Shown in pieces: positions 19,243 to 29,420 of a stretch of 64,000 bases of DNA. A program made the position numbers and the translations under genes. The stretch's first letter is position 1. Every line of letters begins with the position of its first letter. The notes below the pieces were generated by a model, which was not told where the DNA came from, searched no databases, and was given only the letters and a program-made list of their open reading frames with translations. Origin of the DNA: Limnobaculum xujianqingii (GTDB lineage: Bacteria; Pseudomonadota; Gammaproteobacteria; Enterobacterales; Enterobacteriaceae); contig NZ_JABMLK010000002.1 in the NCBI RefSeq assembly GCF_013394855.1, forward strand, positions 1,488,001 to 1,552,000, read 5' to 3'.

Positions 19243-20706
19243 ATGCCAGATAATCATGATTTATCGTTATATCTGCAGGTTGCTGATGGTGTTGTTGAAT
19301 CAATTCGTCGTGGCGTTTTACAGGCAGGAGACAGGTTACCTTCAGTTCGGCATGCGGCACGTAATCGTAATGTAAGTATCAATACGGTGCTGGCAGCCTA
19401 TCGTAATCTGGAAGATCTCGGTGTTATTGAAGCTCGTCCGCAATCTGGTTATTACGTCAGAGCGCGGTTGCCGGAAGTTAATAAAGTGGTGATGCCGGTG
19501 ACCCCAGTCTCTTCCCCTAAGTTGGAAGTGCTGGATTTGATCGATATGGTTTTTGCCGCGCAGCAGAATCCTAAATTTACTGATATCTCTTTAGCCTGTC
19601 CGGTTGGTGAGGAGTTTTATCCGGCAAAGAAACTGTCCCGTATTTTAAATCAATTGTTACGTTCCCGACCCAATATGATTGGCACTTATAGCCTGCCTCC
19701 AGGCAGCTTGAGGCTGCGGCAGCAGATCGCCCGCAGAACGCCTTTGCTGGGAATGTCGCTTAGCGCTGATGATATTATTTTGACCCATGGTTGTCTGGAA
19801 GCACTGCAGTTGGCTCTGCGCGCGGTTACTAAACCGGGGGACTGTGTCGGGCTGGAGTCACCAACCTATTTCTATATGATTTCTATGGTGGCGATGTTGG
19901 GATTGAACGCGGTAGAGATTCCAACTGACTCACAGCATGGCATTTCGGTTGATGCCGTTGAAGCATTATTGAAAGAGAAAAAAATTGACGCCTTGATGCT
20001 GATGCCCAGCGTACAAAACCCACTGGGTTGCAGTATGCCAATAGAGTCCAGACAACGTTTAGCGAAACTGGTTAATCAATATCAGGTTCCCATGATTGAA
20101 GACGGGCTTTACTCGGAATTACAGTTTTCTGGCGACCTGTTGCCTGCGGTAAAAGCTTTTGATAAAGATGGCTGGGTGATTTTTTGTACCAGTTTTACTA
20201 AGACTTTGGCTGCGGACTTTCGTATTGGCTGGATGTCGGGTGGGCGTTATGCAGAAAAACTGCGCCGGTTAAAAGCGCTTTCATCCATGTCTGAACCAAC
20301 AGTTCTGGCGGAAACGCTGGGGCAGTTTCTGACCACTGGTGGATACGATCACCATTTACGCGGGCTGAGAAAACGCTATGCTTTTCAGATGCAGGAAGCT
20401 CGGGGATTAATCGCCCGCTATTTTCCTCAGGGAACCAGAGCAACTCAGCCTTCCGGAGGCTTTGTATTATGGGTGGAACTTCCGTTGAATGTTGATGGAG
20501 TAAAGTTGTTTCATGCTGCGCTGGCAGAACATATCAGCCTGACACCAGGAATGCTGTTTTCACCTAATGGGCGCTACGCGAATGCGTTTCGTCTATCCTA
20601 TTGTTACACCTTCAATGAGCATTATATTGCAGCTATTAAACGAGTGGGGGAGCTAGCCTGTGAAATGGCGCTCAGTTACCCTGAATCGGAAGAGGTCAGG
20701 GCATAA
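19243..20706 (+). CDS. MocR-type regulator (GntR domain fused to PLP aminotransferase fold)
   Basis: A 487-residue fusion. The N-terminal GntR winged helix (VVESIRRGVLQAGDRLPSVR, SINTVLAAYRNLEDLGVIEA, RPQSGYYVRA) is joined to a fold-type I aminotransferase domain (NMIGTYSLPPGSLRLRQQIARR, THGCLEALQLALRAV, PSVQNPLGCSMP) with the PLP lysine in SFTKTLAADFRIGW. It resembles E. coli YdcR. Start at ATG 19243 with GGAG upstream. It probably controls the divergent LysE exporter (inference). Its 3' end overlaps the convergent kdpE stop by 11 bp. Confidence 0.88.
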   Translation: MPDNHDLSLYLQVADGVVESIRRGVLQAGDRLPSVRHAARNRNVSINTVLAAYRNLEDLGVIEARPQSGYYVRARLPEVNKVVMPVTPVSSPKLEVLDLIDMVFAAQQNPKFTDISLACPVGEEFYPAKKLSRILNQLLRSRPNMIGTYSLPPGSLRLRQQIARRTPLLGMSLSADDIILTHGCLEALQLALRAVTKPGDCVGLESPTYFYMISMVAMLGLNAVEIPTDSQHGISVDAVEALLKEKKIDALMLMPSVQNPLGCSMPIESRQRLAKLVNQYQVPMIEDGLYSELQFSGDLLPAVKAFDKDGWVIFCTSFTKTLAADFRIGWMSGGRYAEKLRRLKALSSMSEPTVLAETLGQFLTTGGYDHHLRGLRKRYAFQMQEARGLIARYFPQGTRATQPSGGFVLWVELPLNVDGVKLFHAALAEHISLTPGMLFSPNGRYANAFRLSYCYTFNEHYIAAIKRVGELACEMALSYPESEEVRA

Positions 20707-21385
20707 AGCGATATCCGACTCCAATTTCAGTCAGCAGGTGTTTGGGGCGAGCGGGATCCTGCTCCAGCTTTTGTCGCAGGTGCCCCATATAGATACGTAA
20801 ATAATGACCATGTTCAACACTATTAGGCCCCCAAACACTATTGAGCAACTGGCGCTGGGTTAATACTTTGCCGGTATTTGCTAATAGCTCCGCCAACAGC
20901 CGGAATTCGATTGGCGTCAGATGAATGACTTCCCCTGCTTTTAGTACCTGACGATTGACTAAATCAACGCTGATATCTGAAAAGTTGATAACAGGCTCAT
21001 CTTTACCGTTGTTGGAGCGATGTCGTAATGCCACTCGCACTCGGGCCATTAATTCACTGATACCAAAAGGCTTCACCAGATAGTCGTCGGCACCTGCGTC
21101 CAGCGCTTGCACTTTATCCTCTTCAGCGATACGGGCAGAAAGTACGATGATTGGCACCGAACTCCATTGACGCAGGTCGATAATAAAGTCCAAACCGTTA
21201 CCATCGGGCAGCCCCAGATCCAGAATAATCAGGTCTGGTTTACGGGTGGCGGCCTCCATCAACCCACGTTGTAGCGTTTCACTTTCGTAAACCCGGCAGT
21301 TTTCATTTTCCAGTGCGGCCCGGACAAAACGCCTTATCTCTTTTTCATCTTCTACAATAAGAATCGATAGTGAGGGTTGAGTCAT
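20696..21385 (-). CDS. kdpE: KdpE response regulator
   Basis: A 229-residue OmpR-type regulator. The receiver domain has acidic pocket VEDE, phospho-acceptor Asp56 in LIILDLGLPDGNG and the conserved Lys in DDYLVKPFG; the C-terminal winged helix contains VIHLTPIEFRLLAELLA and HYLRIYMGHLRQKLE. It activates kdpFABC on potassium limitation after phosphotransfer from KdpD. Its start overlaps the kdpD stop by 4 bp (translational coupling). Confidence 0.95.
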   Translation of the reverse strand: MTQPSLSILIVEDEKEIRRFVRAALENENCRVYESETLQRGLMEAATRKPDLIILDLGLPDGNGLDFIIDLRQWSSVPIIVLSARIAEEDKVQALDAGADDYLVKPFGISELMARVRVALRHRSNNGKDEPVINFSDISVDLVNRQVLKAGEVIHLTPIEFRLLAELLANTGKVLTQRQLLNSVWGPNSVEHGHYLRIYMGHLRQKLEQDPARPKHLLTEIGVGYRFMP

Positions 21386-24081
21386 GATTCTTCCATACTG
21401 GTTATAATTTCGGGTTGTGGTTCCAAAGGTAAAGTGAAATAGAACCAGGCTCCACCATCAGGAGCATTTTCTGCACTGATACTACCACCGTGAAAATGAA
21501 TAATAGCCTGACAAATAGCCAGACCAAGTCCAATGCCGTGGATGGCCGACTCTTTGTTGCCTCGGGAAAATTTATCAAATATTGCCTGTTCCTGCCCGTG
21601 AATAATGCCGGTACCGTTATCTCGTACAATCACTTCAATAGCCTGCTGTTCTGGTTGAACAGTCGCGCTAATATTAATAGTGGCCTGTGGACCTGCGTAC
21701 TTCACCGCATTTTCCAGAAGATTGAGAAAAACGCGTTCAAGCAGAGATGAATCGCAATTAATCAGCGGTAGATCTAATGGGATATGAATAATGACGTGAT
21801 TTTTTTCCAGTATCCCTTCCAGGGTATGCAGAGCGCTGCCAACGATTTCCTCCAGCGATTGCCACTCTTTTTTTAGTGTAAAACCTCCGGACTGAATGCG
21901 AGCCATATCCAGTAAGTTATTGACCAACTGGGCCGTACTCAAAATATACTGACGAATCTTTTCGGCCTGCTGATAGTGAGGGAGATGATTTCTTTTCAGG
22001 TCGGATGCCAGCATATCGGTTTGCCCCAGTAATACCGTTAATGGGGTTCGCAGGTCGTGGGATAATGCCGCCAGCAGAGAATTACGTAGCTGCTCCCGTT
22101 CTGAACTTAGTTTTGCCTCCTCGGCAGTTTGAATCAAGTATAGCCGTTCAAGAGCATTAGAGATGAGAACGCTATAGGTTTGCAGCAGTCGCTGCTGTTC
22201 CGGCACCATAAGTTGTCTCAGGCTGGTGGGTTCAATGGCTAAAACTCCCAGCGTTCTATTTTGGCTGATCAATGGCTGTAATTGATAAGGAACACTGGGT
22301 AAGGTATCGGTGCCAGAGCCTGCAGGCTGGCGTTTATCAAAACACCAGTGAGCGATGGATTCATCAATCACCATCGATAACTGATGGTCTGATTTCACTT
22401 GCTGTAATGTGTTATTCCGGTCTGGTAGTAATAATCGGCTTTTGGCGTTAAAACTGCTGTTAATAAAGCGCTCGCTACTGTTAGCAATATCCTCAATAGT
22501 TAGTGCCTGACTAAGGACTTTTGACATTTCATACAGATGCCGGGCGCGTTGTTCGCGTAGCCTGGCAACTTTTGCCTGATAGCGCACACCGGAAGTCAGG
22601 TTACCGATAACCAGCCCAACACTTAACATGACGCAAAAAGTAACGACATATTGAGCATCGGTGACTGACAGTGACCAGCGGGGCTGAACAAAAAACAGAT
22701 CGAAGCTGGCAACGTTAATTATTGTGGCAAAAACAGATGGCCAGCGACCATAAAACAGGGCGATGATAACTACGCCGAGCAAATAGATCATGACTATATT
22801 CGCCAGATCGAACATAGGCAGCTGCCATTGAGCCAGCAAAGTAATCAAAGAGCAGAGTAAAATAGCAATGGCACAGCCACACAGTTCCAACCGCCATTTC
22901 TCGGTAATCGGGCGGCTATCATTCTCTTTAGCAGGTGATGGATTAGGCGTATCTTCTACAGCAATAATCACCAGATCGAGGTCTGGCCCTAATTTCCCCA
23001 AGCGATCGGCAAAGCTACCTCGCAATTTCCAACGCTGTTCACTGCGGCGACCGATTAGAATTTTTCCCAGATTGTGTTCCCGGGCGTAGCGCAAAATAGC
23101 TTGTTCCTCGTTGGGATCGGAGAGGGTTGCCGTTTCTGCCCCCAGCTCTTGTGCCAGCTTGAGAGACATCAGAATCGCACGCCGTTGGCGTTTAGGCATT
23201 TTATGCAGTCGTGGAGTTTCAACATATACTGCATGCCAAATGCAGCCCCGCTTGGCCGCCAGTCGGGCAGCTGCTCTGACTAATTTATCACTACCGGAAT
23301 GACGGCCGATACACAGCAAAATGGCGTCTCGGGTATGCCACACTCGCTCCTTTTCACCGGATTTTCGGTAGGCTTGCATCTGCTCATCTACCCGATCGGC
23401 GGTTCGGCGTAGTGCCAACTCTCGCAGGGCAATCAGATTCCCTTTGCGAAAGAAGTGTTCAATTGCCCGTTCAGCCTGCCCGGGCAGATATACCTTACCC
23501 TCATTCAGGCGCTGACGAAGATCGTCCGGTGGAATATCCACCAGAATAACGTCAGTAGCACCATCAAACATATGGTCGGGCACGGTTTCCCGTACCCGAA
23601 TACCGGTAATACTACCGACGACATCGTTCAGGCTTTCCAGATGCTGAACATTGATCGTAGTGAAAACATCAATGCCGGCATTCAATAGCTCTTCTACATC
23701 CTGCCAGCGTTTAGGATGGCGCGATCCGGAGGCGTTAGTGTGAGCCAGTTCATCAATCAGTATCACTGCCGGATGACGAGCAAGGGCAGCATCAAGATCG
23801 AATTCTCTGTTTTGGTGGCTACGTAGCTGAATTCGTTTTAATGGCAGTGTTTCCAGTCCATCCAGCAGAGCGGCTGTTTCATCACGCCCGTGAGTTTCAA
23901 TAATTCCGGCTACTACATCCAACCCCTGAGCTTTCAGGCGTTGCGCTTCCTGCAACATGGCATAGGTTTTTCCTACCCCGGCACAGGCACCAAAAAATAT
24001 TTTCAACTTGCCCCGGCTCTCGTCATACACCTGTGCAAGCAATTGGTCCGGATCGGGCCGCTGAATTTCATTATCTGACAT
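21382..24081 (-). CDS. kdpD: KdpD sensor histidine kinase
   Basis: An 899-residue sensor (E. coli 894). In order: the N-terminal KdpD domain with Walker-A-like GACAGVGKTYAML, a universal-stress-protein domain (about residues 250-370), four membrane helices (about 395-500), a GAF-like region, the HisKA domain with the phospho-His in LLAALSHDLRTPL (about residue 675) and a HATPase domain ([22 protein letters not shown]). It senses low potassium and phosphorylates KdpE. The start is 8 bp after the kdpC stop. Confidence 0.96.
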   Translation of the reverse strand: MSDNEIQRPDPDQLLAQVYDESRGKLKIFFGACAGVGKTYAMLQEAQRLKAQGLDVVAGIIETHGRDETAALLDGLETLPLKRIQLRSHQNREFDLDAALARHPAVILIDELAHTNASGSRHPKRWQDVEELLNAGIDVFTTINVQHLESLNDVVGSITGIRVRETVPDHMFDGATDVILVDIPPDDLRQRLNEGKVYLPGQAERAIEHFFRKGNLIALRELALRRTADRVDEQMQAYRKSGEKERVWHTRDAILLCIGRHSGSDKLVRAAARLAAKRGCIWHAVYVETPRLHKMPKRQRRAILMSLKLAQELGAETATLSDPNEEQAILRYAREHNLGKILIGRRSEQRWKLRGSFADRLGKLGPDLDLVIIAVEDTPNPSPAKENDSRPITEKWRLELCGCAIAILLCSLITLLAQWQLPMFDLANIVMIYLLGVVIIALFYGRWPSVFATIINVASFDLFFVQPRWSLSVTDAQYVVTFCVMLSVGLVIGNLTSGVRYQAKVARLREQRARHLYEMSKVLSQALTIEDIANSSERFINSSFNAKSRLLLPDRNNTLQQVKSDHQLSMVIDESIAHWCFDKRQPAGSGTDTLPSVPYQLQPLISQNRTLGVLAIEPTSLRQLMVPEQQRLLQTYSVLISNALERLYLIQTAEEAKLSSEREQLRNSLLAALSHDLRTPLTVLLGQTDMLASDLKRNHLPHYQQAEKIRQYILSTAQLVNNLLDMARIQSGGFTLKKEWQSLEEIVGSALHTLEGILEKNHVIIHIPLDLPLINCDSSLLERVFLNLLENAVKYAGPQATINISATVQPEQQAIEVIVRDNGTGIIHGQEQAIFDKFSRGNKESAIHGIGLGLAICQAIIHFHGGSISAENAPDGGAWFYFTLPLEPQPEIITSMEES

Positions 24082-24089
24082 AACGATGT

Positions 24090-24668
24090 TTATTGCCCCA
24101 CCTGAGTTGCGTTATCCAGAGCTAAATTTAGCTCAAGCACATTGACTACGGGTTCACCGAGAATACTCAGCGGTGTTTGTGTATGCAATTTAATTAATTG
24201 TCTAATCTGCTCTGGTGTTAAATGGCGGGCAGATGCGATCCTCTGTACCTGAAATTCGGCACTCTGTGGCGTAATATGTGGATCTAACCCACTGGCAGAT
24301 GCCAGAACCAGCTCGGCCGGAACTGGGGTAACCGCTTCAGGATTTGACTGGCGTAATCGTTGAATATCGGTATCAATACGCTGTTTTAACAATGGGTTAC
24401 TGCCAGCCAGGTTACTGCCTTCGGATGCGAGCGGATTATAGGGTTCGGAGCTGGTGGCCGATGGTCGACCACTGAAGTAACCCGCCTGACTGAAAGTTTG
24501 CCCAATCAGGGCTGAGCCTACGACTTTGTTCTGTACCGTTATTAACGAGCCATTAGACTGTTGAGGGAAGAATAAATGAGCCAGTCCGGTTACCGCCAGA
24601 GGATAAATTAGTCCGGTAATCAGCGTGATAAATAACAAAAGCACGATAGAAGGACGTAAATAATTCAT
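24090..24668 (-). CDS. kdpC: KdpC, potassium-transporting ATPase subunit C
   Basis: A 192-residue single-pass membrane protein (E. coli 190). It has an N-terminal helix (IVLLLFITLITGLIYPLAV) and the conserved periplasmic GYFSGRPSATS, YNPLASEGSNLAGSNP and LDPHITPQSAEFQVQRIA blocks, ending with PVVNVLELNLALD. KdpC raises the ATP affinity of KdpB. It lies 23 bp after kdpB in the operon. Confidence 0.96.
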   Translation of the reverse strand: MNYLRPSIVLLLFITLITGLIYPLAVTGLAHLFFPQQSNGSLITVQNKVVGSALIGQTFSQAGYFSGRPSATSSEPYNPLASEGSNLAGSNPLLKQRIDTDIQRLRQSNPEAVTPVPAELVLASASGLDPHITPQSAEFQVQRIASARHLTPEQIRQLIKLHTQTPLSILGEPVVNVLELNLALDNATQVGQ

Positions 24669-24691
24669 ATACAGATATCCTGTTTAAGGTG

Positions 24692-26758
24692 TTATGCCAG
24701 ACCAATCAGAGTTAGCAACATATCGAGCAGTTTGATACCAACAAATGGCACCAACAAACCACCCAATCCATAGATAAATAAATTGCGACGCAACAATGCC
24801 GGAGCAGTCATTGACTTATAGCTCACGCCTTTTAGTGCCAGCGGGATCAGGAAAATGATAATCAGAGCATTAAAGATAACGGCAGAAAGAATAGCCGAGG
24901 CTGGCGTACTTAAATGCATAATATTCAGCATATTAAGCTGAGGATAGGTTGCTGCAAATGCGGCTGGAATAATGGCGAAATATTTGGCAACGTCATTGGA
25001 TATACTGAAAGTAGTTAGTGCGCCTCGGGTCATTAACATCTGTTTGCCAATGTGTACCACTTCAATCAGTTTGGTAGGGTTTGAGTCCAGATCCACCATG
25101 TTTCCTGCCTCTTTAGCCGCCTGAGTACCTGAATTCATGGCAACGGCGACATCAGCCTGAGCCAGTGCCGGGGCATCATTGGTACCATCGCCGGTCATGG
25201 CGACCAGTCGGCCTTCGGCCTGGTATTGACGAATTAGGGCTAACTTAGCTTCTGGCGTTGCTTCCGACAGAAAATCATCTACGCCGGCTTCTGCGGCAAT
25301 AGCACCAGCAGTCAGATGATTGTCGCCGGTAATCATCACGGTTTTTATACCCATTAAGCGTAACTGAGCGAAACGCTCTTTGATGCCGCCTTTAACAATA
25401 TCTTTCAGGGCGACGACGCCCAAAACAGCAAGGTTATCAGCCACGACTAACGGCGTTCCACCAGTACGAGCGACTCGTTCTACCAGTTCGTTAACCTCTG
25501 CCGGAAACGCCACCTGATTAGACTGCATATAGTTACGAATCGCATCAACGGCACCTTTGCGTATTTTTCTATCCTGAATATTAACGCCGCTCATCCGGGT
25601 TTGTGCTGAGAAAGGAATAAAGGAGGCATTCAGATTGTTGATATCCCGTTCACGCAGATTAAAGCGCTGTTTTGCCAGTATTACTATGCTGCGTCCCTCT
25701 GGTGTTTCATCGGCCAATGAGGCGAGTTGGGCTGCATCCGCCAGCGCTTTTTCACTGACTCCGTGGACTGGTAAAAATTCCGATGCCTGACGGTTTCCTA
25801 AGGTGATGGTCCCGGTTTTATCCAGCAATAAAACATCGACATCACCCGCGGCCTCCACGGCACGACCGCTGGTGGCGATAACATTGGCCTCCAACATTCT
25901 GCTCATACCGGCAACACCAATGGCAGACAGCAAACCGCCAATGGTGGTAGGGATCAGACAAACTAACAGCGCTATCAGGGTAATTACGCCAACCGCAGTT
26001 CCTGAATGGCTACTTTCAACGCTGAAGATAGAGAATGGCAGAATAGTGACTGTTGCTACCAGAAACACAATGGTTAAGGCAATGAGTAAAATACTCAGCG
26101 CCACTTCATTTGGCGTTTTACGACGTTTAGCGCCTTCAACCATGGCGATCATTCTATCCAGAAAGGTTTCCCCCTGATTAACAGTGCTACGAATGATTAA
26201 CCAGTCAGACAGAAGGTGAGTACCTCCTGTAACGGATGAGAAGTCACCACCAGCTTCACGAATAACTGGAGCTGATTCACCAGTGATAGCACTTTCATCA
26301 ACGGAAGCTCCTCCCTCAACGATTTCACCGTCGCAGGGAATGATTTCCCCGGCTTTAACCAGTACGATATCGCCTTTTTGCAGCTGTTCCGATGTGACTT
26401 GCTCAGAAGATGCGTCCGGATGAGGTTCTGATAATCTGGTGGCCCAACTGGTTTTCTTAACGCCCTTCAGGCTTTCGGCCTGAGCTTTACTGCGACCTTC
26501 TGCCAGTGCTTCAGCTAAATTGGCAAACAAAACGGTAAACCATAGCCATAGGGCAATACTGCCGGTAAACAGCGCATTACCGTTAACGGCATCAGCCATA
26601 ATCGCCAGCCAGATAGCCGTGGCCATCAGGCTTCCCAAATAGACTACAAACATCACCGGATTATGCCATTGAACACGGGGGTCCAGTTTTTTTACCGCTT
26701 CTTTCAACGATTGCTGTACCAGTTTGGCCGCAAATAATGTGTTGTGTTGACGAGTCAT
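24692..26758 (-). CDS. kdpB: KdpB, potassium-transporting ATPase catalytic subunit
   Basis: A 688-residue P-type ATPase (E. coli 682). It shows the actuator motif TGES, the phosphorylation site [13 protein letters not shown] (near residue 313), the nucleotide-domain KGAVDAIR and the hinge [17 protein letters not shown]. The transport path and regulation follow E. coli KdpFABC: potassium passes from KdpA and ATP hydrolysis is in KdpB. The serine of TGES, an inhibitory phosphorylation site in E. coli, is present. The gene is intact. Confidence 0.97.
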   Translation of the reverse strand: MTRQHNTLFAAKLVQQSLKEAVKKLDPRVQWHNPVMFVVYLGSLMATAIWLAIMADAVNGNALFTGSIALWLWFTVLFANLAEALAEGRSKAQAESLKGVKKTSWATRLSEPHPDASSEQVTSEQLQKGDIVLVKAGEIIPCDGEIVEGGASVDESAITGESAPVIREAGGDFSSVTGGTHLLSDWLIIRSTVNQGETFLDRMIAMVEGAKRRKTPNEVALSILLIALTIVFLVATVTILPFSIFSVESSHSGTAVGVITLIALLVCLIPTTIGGLLSAIGVAGMSRMLEANVIATSGRAVEAAGDVDVLLLDKTGTITLGNRQASEFLPVHGVSEKALADAAQLASLADETPEGRSIVILAKQRFNLRERDINNLNASFIPFSAQTRMSGVNIQDRKIRKGAVDAIRNYMQSNQVAFPAEVNELVERVARTGGTPLVVADNLAVLGVVALKDIVKGGIKERFAQLRLMGIKTVMITGDNHLTAGAIAAEAGVDDFLSEATPEAKLALIRQYQAEGRLVAMTGDGTNDAPALAQADVAVAMNSGTQAAKEAGNMVDLDSNPTKLIEVVHIGKQMLMTRGALTTFSISNDVAKYFAIIPAAFAATYPQLNMLNIMHLSTPASAILSAVIFNALIIIFLIPLALKGVSYKSMTAPALLRRNLFIYGLGGLLVPFVGIKLLDMLLTLIGLA

Positions 26759-26787
26759 AATGATTTCTCTTTGGTTTATCTGCGGAG

Positions 26788-28465
26788 TTAAAACTGAAGG
26801 TATTCAGCAATTGGCCCCAGCGCCAGCGCAGGAACAAAGGTTAAGGCTCCCACCAGTAAAATGGTGCCAATTAACAGACAGATAAATACGGGGCCGTGAG
26901 TGGGTAATGTTCCGCTACTGGCTGGCTGTTGTTTCTTCTCTGCCAACGATCCTGCGATAGCTAATACCGGCACAATGACACCAAAACGGCCGACCAGCAT
27001 CACCAGTGCAAGTAGCAGGTTATAGAATGGGGTATTGACGCTAAGTCCGGCAAAAGCGCTACCGTTATTGTTGGCTGCAGAGGAAAGGGCATACAGGATT
27101 TCGGTAAAACCATGAGCACCAGGATTAAGAATAGCGGTTTTACCTGCATCAACGCTCACTGCCAGAGCTGTTCCCACCAGCACCAGAGTTGGTGTAACCA
27201 GTATTGCTAAAGCGGTCATTTTTATTTCAGAACTTTCGATCTTTTTGCCTAAATACTCGGGGCTACGGCCAATCATTAATCCGGAGACAAATACTGTCAG
27301 CAAAACAAACAGCAACATACCGTAAAGACCTGAACCCACGCCGCCAAAGATGACTTCGCCAATTTGCATCAGCCAGAGTGGAACCATTCCTCCAAGGGCA
27401 GTGAAAGAATCATGCATGGCGTTCACCGCTCCACATGAAGCTGCGGTGGTGACCACCGCGTATAGTACAGAGGCGACTAAGCCAAAGCGGCTCTCTTTAC
27501 CTTCCATGTTGATGTCACTGCTTAATCTTGAAACTGCCAGGTAATCGGGGCCGTTCAGCTCGGCATAAAAAACTGCGATAACCGCTACGATAAAGATCAG
27601 CGACATACACCATAAAAGTGCATTACTTTGGCGGGTATCACCAACGGCACGACCAAAAGCCATACACAGAGCACAAGGGATTAGGAATATCGCCAGCATC
27701 TGAGCCATGTTGCTGAGGGCCGTTGGGTTTTCAAATGGATGAGCTGAATTAGCGCCAAAGAATCCACCGCCATTAGTTCCCAGTAATTTTATTGCTTCCT
27801 GTGAAGCAACTGGCCCCCATTGGCAAAACTTGCGGTACTCCTTCCAATGTTGTCAGATGAAGGTAAGGGCTGACATTTTGGATGACCCCCTGACTGACAA
27901 AAAATAGTGCCAGCAGCAAAGAAAGCGGTAACAGAAGATAAATAACGATTCGTGTCAAATCGACCCAGGCATTACCGACCGTTGGGGATAATTTACGGCT
28001 AAAAGCGCGAATAAAGACCAAGGCAACAGCAATACCGGTAGCTGCGGATAAAAAGTTTTGTACCGTTAAGCCAACCATTTGGCTGAAATAGCTGAGAGTG
28101 TTTTCGCCGCTATAGGCTTGCCAGTTAGTATTAGTGATAAAACTAGCGGCGGTATTCAGTGCAAGATGCCATGACAGGTTCGGCATCTTCTCCGGGTTGA
28201 GGGGAAGCCATGCCTGAGTCATCAATAAGACAAACAGCAAGATAAGACCGCAGAGATTAAATACCAGAATGGCCAGGGCATACTGGTATTTAGTCATCTC
28301 TTTAGGCTTAACGGTACCGCAGCGCCACAGTTTCTTTTCTATCTGCATGATATGGTGAGGCAATTCGCCATCAATGAGTCGAACCAGTAAACGGCTTAAA
28401 GGTAGTGACAGAATGATTAATATGGTTAGAAATGCGGCGATAGTAAGTAGCAGAGTGATGGTCAT
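26788..28465 (-). pseudogene. kdpA: kdpA, potassium-binding subunit, interrupted by a one-base frameshift
   Basis: Two adjoining frames together spell a full KdpA: 27773-28465 gives the N-terminal 230 codons (NTNWQAYSGENTLSYFSQM, NFLSAATGIAVAL, PMG) and a second frame, extending upstream of its first ATG at 27708, gives [41 protein letters not shown] and the C-terminal GTLPTHGP. They join at a run of five G on the coding strand (+ strand C at 27814-27818): ATGGGGGCCAGT where ATGGGGCCAGTT is expected. Removing one G gives a 558-residue protein (E. coli 557) with all selectivity-filter glycines. It is either a real inactivating mutation or a homopolymer sequencing error; every other kdp gene is intact, which slightly favours an error or a very recent event. 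Confidence 0.85.
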
Positions 28466-28554
28466 TAGAAATCCTCCGCATGAAACAGTGCATAAATGAG
28501 GTAGCCGAGTAGTGCAATAACAATTAACACTCCGACAATCAGACTTAGGCTCAT
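28465..28554 (-). CDS. kdpF: KdpF, small stabilising subunit
   Basis: A 29-residue single-helix membrane peptide starting MSLSLIVGVLIVIALLGYL and ending HAEDF, the same size and type as E. coli KdpF (29 residues). Its TAA stop shares one base with the kdpA ATG (TAATG), so translation is coupled. KdpF stabilises the KdpABC complex in the membrane. It is too short for most gene callers. Confidence 0.9.
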   Translation of the reverse strand: MSLSLIVGVLIVIALLGYLIYALFHAEDF

Positions 28555-28640
28555 GATAATTTCCTGAATGGAATCTTTATGGGTAGTACGAGAAGGGTAG
28601 CTGCCGGAGTGCAAAGATTTTGATAAAAGACATTTGAAAA

Positions 28641-28664
28641 GCGTAAAAATAATATAAAAATTTA
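28641..28664 (-). promoter_or_regulatory. probable KdpE-binding site of the kdp promoter
   Basis: On the minus strand this contains TTTTTATATTATTTTTACGC, close in composition and layout to the T-rich KdpE box of E. coli (a TTTATAC-type half followed by a TTTTTTACAC-type half). It is about 90 bp upstream of kdpF, where the box is expected. Confidence 0.55.
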
Positions 28665-28699
28665 GGAATAACGATGGGTGAGCAACATACAGAATGTTG

Positions 28700-28810
28700 T
28701 CTGGAGGTGGCGAGTAGCCAATTCCTCCTTTCAGGGGATTTCCCCGAGGCTATTAATTGCTATAGTAGCTGAATTCTCGCAATAGAATTCAGAGCCGGGA
28801 TAACCGGGCC
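28700..28810 (+). promoter_or_regulatory. structured 5' leader, possible riboswitch or attenuator
   Basis: A stretch with several potential stems on the + strand: AGTAGCC (28713-28719) with GGCTATT (28748-28754), GGGGATTTCCCC (28734-28745), the long stem CTGAATTCT / AGAATTCAG (28769-28777, 28784-28792) and CCGG-GATAA-CCGG (28796-28808). The GAGTAGCC near the 5' end recalls the GGGAGTAGC of yybP-ykoY (manganese) riboswitches, but the rest does not give a convincing match. The next gene is a small membrane protein 70 bp downstream. Confidence 0.35.
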
Positions 28811-28876
28811 AAATGCTAAGCAGTTATTCATTTATCTCTTTTGGGCTAATTTCATTTTTAATTTAAGGTTTTATTC

Positions 28877-29203
28877 ATGCTAAGACGCATTTCCTGGATT
28901 TTAGGCGCATTATCTCTGCTGGTACCCTTTGCCTTGTACCTGTGGCAGTGGTCGCAGCATCAAAAATTACTGGCATCAGGTCTGGCTGGGGATGAGCTGG
29001 GTTGGACTTTAAGCGTAGTATTGGTTGATGTGTTTGTTGCCGGTTTTATTGCGTTTATCGCTTTACTGGTGAATGCCATTTCGCTATATCGTTTGCCGGA
29101 AGGCAAGGAGTTTAATCCGGTCGTCAGAATTATTGAATTGGTGCTTTTAGGTCTTCCTCTATTAGCCTGTCTGTTCTTTTTGGGTGTGTCGATGATGCAC
29201 TAA
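28877..29203 (+). CDS. small hypothetical membrane protein
   Basis: A 108-residue protein with three hydrophobic helices: residues about 5-25 (WILGALSLLVPFALYLWQW), 45-70 (SVVLVDVFVAGFIAFIALLV) and 85-106 (IELVLLGLPLLACLFFLGV). Not recognised. ATTTAAGGTTTTATTC before the ATG includes a modest AAGG ribosome site. It is preceded by a structured leader and followed by a hairpin region before ghxP. Its size and three helices are like other small inner-membrane proteins of unknown function. Confidence 0.65.
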   Translation: MLRRISWILGALSLLVPFALYLWQWSQHQKLLASGLAGDELGWTLSVVLVDVFVAGFIAFIALLVNAISLYRLPEGKEFNPVVRIIELVLLGLPLLACLFFLGVSMMH

Positions 29204-29236
29204 CTTTGGGCTAAACATTCAGCATATTTTATTAGT

Positions 29237-29288
29237 CCGCTTATTGTTGTTTTGTTACTGAATAACACAACAATAAGCGGTTTTTGTT
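29237..29288 (+). terminator. probable terminator after the small membrane protein gene
   Basis: AACCGCTTATTGTTGTT-type inverted repeat: CCGCTTATTGTTGT (29237-29250) pairs with ACAACAATAAGCGG (29267-29280), followed by TTTTTG. The 3' arm plus T run is clear. Confidence 0.75.
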
Positions 29289-29361
29289 TCTTCAAGTTAC
29301 CTCCCGCGTAAAAATCTCTCAAAATTTGATAATAAAAGTTGAAATGGGGGTATATAAGCTC

Positions 29362-29377
29362 AGATAATCGTTTGCCT
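29362..29377 (+). promoter_or_regulatory. PurR-like operator upstream of ghxP
   Basis: AGATAATCGTTTGCCT matches the PurR consensus ANGCAANCGNTTNCNT at all but two fixed positions, keeping the AA-CG-TT core. It lies 44 bp upstream of the purine permease start, a position fit for repression. E. coli ghxP is PurR-regulated. Confidence 0.55.
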
Positions 29378-29420
29378 TAATTATTTATACTGATTTTTAC
29401 TCCTTTTGAGGACATCACCA

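Noticed and set aside
27814..27818. Programmed frameshift or transcriptional slippage in kdpA
   Set aside because: A run of five G is short for efficient slippage, no stimulatory structure is evident, and KdpA is not known to use recoding. Mutation or sequencing error is simpler.
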